Assembly (NCBI GenBank): GCA_002394025.1
Contig: DGSV01000076.1
Span: 1 to 16,929 of the forward strand
Source: Bacteroidales bacterium UBA4353
GTDB taxonomy: Bacteria > Bacteroidota > Bacteroidia > Bacteroidales > Paludibacteraceae
Direction: 5' to 3'
Length of the DNA: 16,929 nt
The notes under the pieces are model-generated. The model was not told the origin of the DNA, ran no database searches, and was given only the letters and a program-made list of their open reading frames with translations. Below are positions 14,956-16,929 of this stretch, piece after piece. Within the stretch, counting starts at the first letter, position 1. Each line of letters opens with the position of its first letter. The translations under genes were made by a program, and so were the position numbers.

Positions 14956-16929
14956 TTATTTAACGATAAATTTGAGAGTTGCCTGGTTGTTACCTCCGTC
15001 GATACGCACCATATAGTGACCTGTCTGCTGTGCCGGCAACGTTAGAGTGTTGCTGCCAAGCGTGCGTGTCTGATAGATGGTTTGACCCATCATATTGAGG
15101 ATGCGTACTTCTGATTCCGTTTCTTCATCAAGGTTAATGACAGTCACATCATCGTTGCGTGTGAGCATAGAAGTGAGCAGTCGAACCGGTTGACGTTCGG
15201 AAGAGAAGGAGAATATCTGTGAATAGAATAGAGCACCGCAGGTATTAAATCTTGCAGGAACGTCTATCACAGCGTAGTAGTCGCCGGTACCGGTGAGCGA
15301 GTGGTCAGTGGTGTAGTAGTAGCCATGACCGAGGTTCTCGTCATTGCCTTCATTGCCGAGGTAGTCGGCTTCTCCAGCAACCTTGTACCATGTGATGTTC
15401 GATTCTTCGAGGGTGATACCATACTGCTGTTCAACACTGAGTTTGTCGATGAGTAGCAGCCAGTTGTACTTCTGTACACCTATCTGCACATCATCTTCAG
15501 TATATTGAGGAGTTTGCAGTATGACAGTCATTGGGTCGGAAGTGATGGTCTTGCCGCAGCCTGTGGTAGCAACAAAGCGTACTACGGCGTCAGATCCGGT
15601 TACTTCTTCACCATTGTAGATATTATAGTTGCCATTAGCGTCACGCAGTTGCCATACAAGGCTTTCTACGGTAGCTACGTCATCACCGCTGTTGTATGTC
15701 GGATCGATGATTTGCAGAGGTTCTCCGCAAATACCCATCGGAATATCAACAAGGTCGAATGTCGGATCCTGAAGAACTACGATGCTGTAGTAAGTAATTG
15801 AGTCAGCGTATTCCGTAGTACCAACATTGAACTTATCGAACGGCATAACATCGGTGTAGTCCATAGTGCGGTTAGCGGTTATGACTTGACCTGAAGTTGT
15901 GGTGATTTGTTCGCCCGGGCATACGTTGAGTTCTTCTCTGTTCTCACCTATATATTTCTTAATGGTGAGTGCCACGATGTTGGACTCTGCGTTGCTGCCG
16001 CAAGAAGACTCGACAACATACTTGAGTTGTGCGTTATGACCTATAATAGGATTATCATCTACTTGCTGGTAAGCGGCACCATCGATGCTTATCATCCAAT
16101 ACTGGTTGGCAGCCGTTGTCGGGTTGCTGGCAGCGTCTGTTACGGTAACCTGTGGCAAGTAAGCGCTGATGCTCTCACCGGCAGTGAGTTCCGTAGCTGT
16201 AGCTGTTGCAACAACAGTCGGGATATTATAAACATGGAGGTCGTAGTTATAAGTACGTTCCGCATAGTACGGTTCCTGACCGAGGTTGAAGTAGTCGTAA
16301 GGCACTGTCTGCGAGAATTGTGCGTCGTTGTTGACGGTGTAAACAGAACCATCAGCAAGTGTAATCTGGTCACCTACGCAATATACTTCGTCGTTTTCAG
16401 GCATTGTTACTTGGTCGCGGAACAACGCAACGTTGTAGTATGCCACATCGCTTACGAGGCGCATATCGCAGTCACCTTCGAGTACGTAGCGCAGTTGAAC
16501 GCTGGTAGCGTAAACAGGATTAGCAGCTGACTCGTCAACAGTGTTCCAGCCGAGGCCGTCGTAGTTGACTTCCCAATGACCTGTGGTATTCTGCACAGGA
16601 TAGTTAGCGGCGTCAACAACATTCACTTGTCCGAATGCCGTGGCGAGGTCGTCGCCGGCTGTGAGAGCAACATTGGCAGGAGTAACAGTGAGTGTAGGAG
16701 CTACATATACATGGAATGTGTATGTTGTCTGCTCTTCGCTCAGGTCGGTGCGACCGAGGTTGAACTCATCGGTAGCTTTGTGGTCAACATAAACTTCTTC
16801 AGCTGTTACGGTGTGTATTTCACCGCTGTTGAGCGTTACTTCTGCTCCGGCGCATACTGTCTGCTCGGAAGTGAGTTCTGTTACCTTCTTGCTGACGGTG
16901 ATGTCATGCAGGTTGGTGAATACGCTGTC
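14956..16929 (-). CDS. large repetitive T9SS-exported surface protein, N-terminus beyond the window
   Basis: The frame is open to the right edge and shows the last 657 residues. The only start-like codon near 16626 is a GTG inside a clear repeat, so it is not the start. Three copies of a unit of about 155 residues are visible, each with a VCxGxxIT..SGxxxT motif (Cys codons at 16852, 16378 and 15919), then D-x-FN-[LV]G, then a Tyr-rich strand ending PT. The unit continues with a CBM- or Ig-like part (LTAGxxL...; xxLRYVLEGDCD and LKYVVESSCG at matching places). The third copy is followed by a divergent 200-residue domain. The last about 65 residues (RILNMMGQTIYQTRTLGSN...GHYMVRIDGGNNQATLKFIVK) form a type A T9SS sorting domain. 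It is likely a long stalk-like adhesin or surface-layer protein; its function is not known. The barrel gene follows after 22 bases. Confidence 0.87.
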   Translation of the reverse strand, partial: DSVFTNLHDITVSKKVTELTSEQTVCAGAEVTLNSGEIHTVTAEEVYVDHKATDEFNLGRTDLSEEQTTYTFHVYVAPTLTVTPANVALTAGDDLATAFGQVNVVDAANYPVQNTTGHWEVNYDGLGWNTVDESAANPVYATSVQLRYVLEGDCDMRLVSDVAYYNVALFRDQVTMPENDEVYCVGDQITLADGSVYTVNNDAQFSQTVPYDYFNLGQEPYYAERTYNYDLHVYNIPTVVATATATELTAGESISAYLPQVTVTDAASNPTTAANQYWMISIDGAAYQQVDDNPIIGHNAQLKYVVESSCGSNAESNIVALTIKKYIGENREELNVCPGEQITTTSGQVITANRTMDYTDVMPFDKFNVGTTEYADSITYYSIVVLQDPTFDLVDIPMGICGEPLQIIDPTYNSGDDVATVESLVWQLRDANGNYNIYNGEEVTGSDAVVRFVATTGCGKTITSDPMTVILQTPQYTEDDVQIGVQKYNWLLLIDKLSVEQQYGITLEESNITWYKVAGEADYLGNEGNDENLGHGYYYTTDHSLTGTGDYYAVIDVPARFNTCGALFYSQIFSFSSERQPVRLLTSMLTRNDDVTVINLDEETESEVRILNMMGQTIYQTRTLGSNTLTLPAQQTGHYMVRIDGGNNQATLKFIVK

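Noticed and set aside
15907..16530. 207-codon plus-strand frame
   Set aside because: Antisense of the repeat protein, whose three aligned units and T9SS signal prove the minus-strand frame.
14956..16626. GTG at 16626 as start of the T9SS repeat protein
   Set aside because: The frame continues upstream to the window edge with a recognisable repeat unit (VCAGAEVTL...FNLG), and there is no signal peptide after the GTG.

Overview
The window looks like the chromosome of a Bacteroidota species, most likely an anaerobic Bacteroidales (Prevotellaceae, Muribaculaceae or a relative; the exact family cannot be fixed from this piece). Four observations support this. Upstream of most genes there is a Bacteroidota-type promoter, TTTG or TTG, 19-20 bases, then TAnnTTTG. 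Three proteins end in type IX secretion (T9SS) C-terminal signals of the 'NVLGQ...' or 'NMMGQ...' kind. There is a BspA-like leucine-rich repeat (LRR) protein. There is also an HU-CCDC81/SPOR protein of a kind known from this phylum.

Layout, left to right. Positions 1-385 hold a leftward promoter for a gene off the left edge and a rightward promoter for a secreted family-2 glycoside hydrolase (GH2, 386-2962). Next is a 1345-residue BspA-like LRR protein with its own promoter (3151-7188). A 250-base intergenic stretch follows with two near-identical palindromes, one placed exactly at the transcription start of a solitary AAA ATPase/DUF4143 gene (7440-8606). Then come about 210 bases of clustered small palindromes, a strong bidirectional terminator and a degenerate 25-base repeat. 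That repeat runs into the 3' end of a leftward gene for a secreted T9SS-type protein of unknown function (8963-10432). Back-to-back promoters separate it from a GH13 alpha-amylase-type lipoprotein (10579-11943). The convergent gap after it holds two terminator-like hairpins and an array of seven 9-base CTAG units. Leftward genes fill the rest: an HU-CCDC81/SPOR membrane protein (12302-13207), an outer-membrane beta-barrel protein (13431-14933) and, 22 bases upstream of it in the same operon, the 3' part of a large repetitive T9SS-exported protein that runs off the right edge (14956-16929).

The common theme is the cell surface: two secreted or lipid-anchored polysaccharide hydrolases, three T9SS-type exported proteins and one outer-membrane barrel. 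No SusC/SusD pair or sugar regulator is visible, so the hydrolases do not form a classical polysaccharide utilisation locus here. The most interesting points are the paired palindromes at the ATPase promoter, the exported repeat protein with its partner barrel, and the fact that several genes carry a different class of short tandem repeat at or in their 3' ends (7-mers in GH2 and after the LRR gene, 25-mers after the 8963-10432 gene, CTAG 9-mers after GH13). No rRNA, tRNA, CRISPR array or transposase was recognised.
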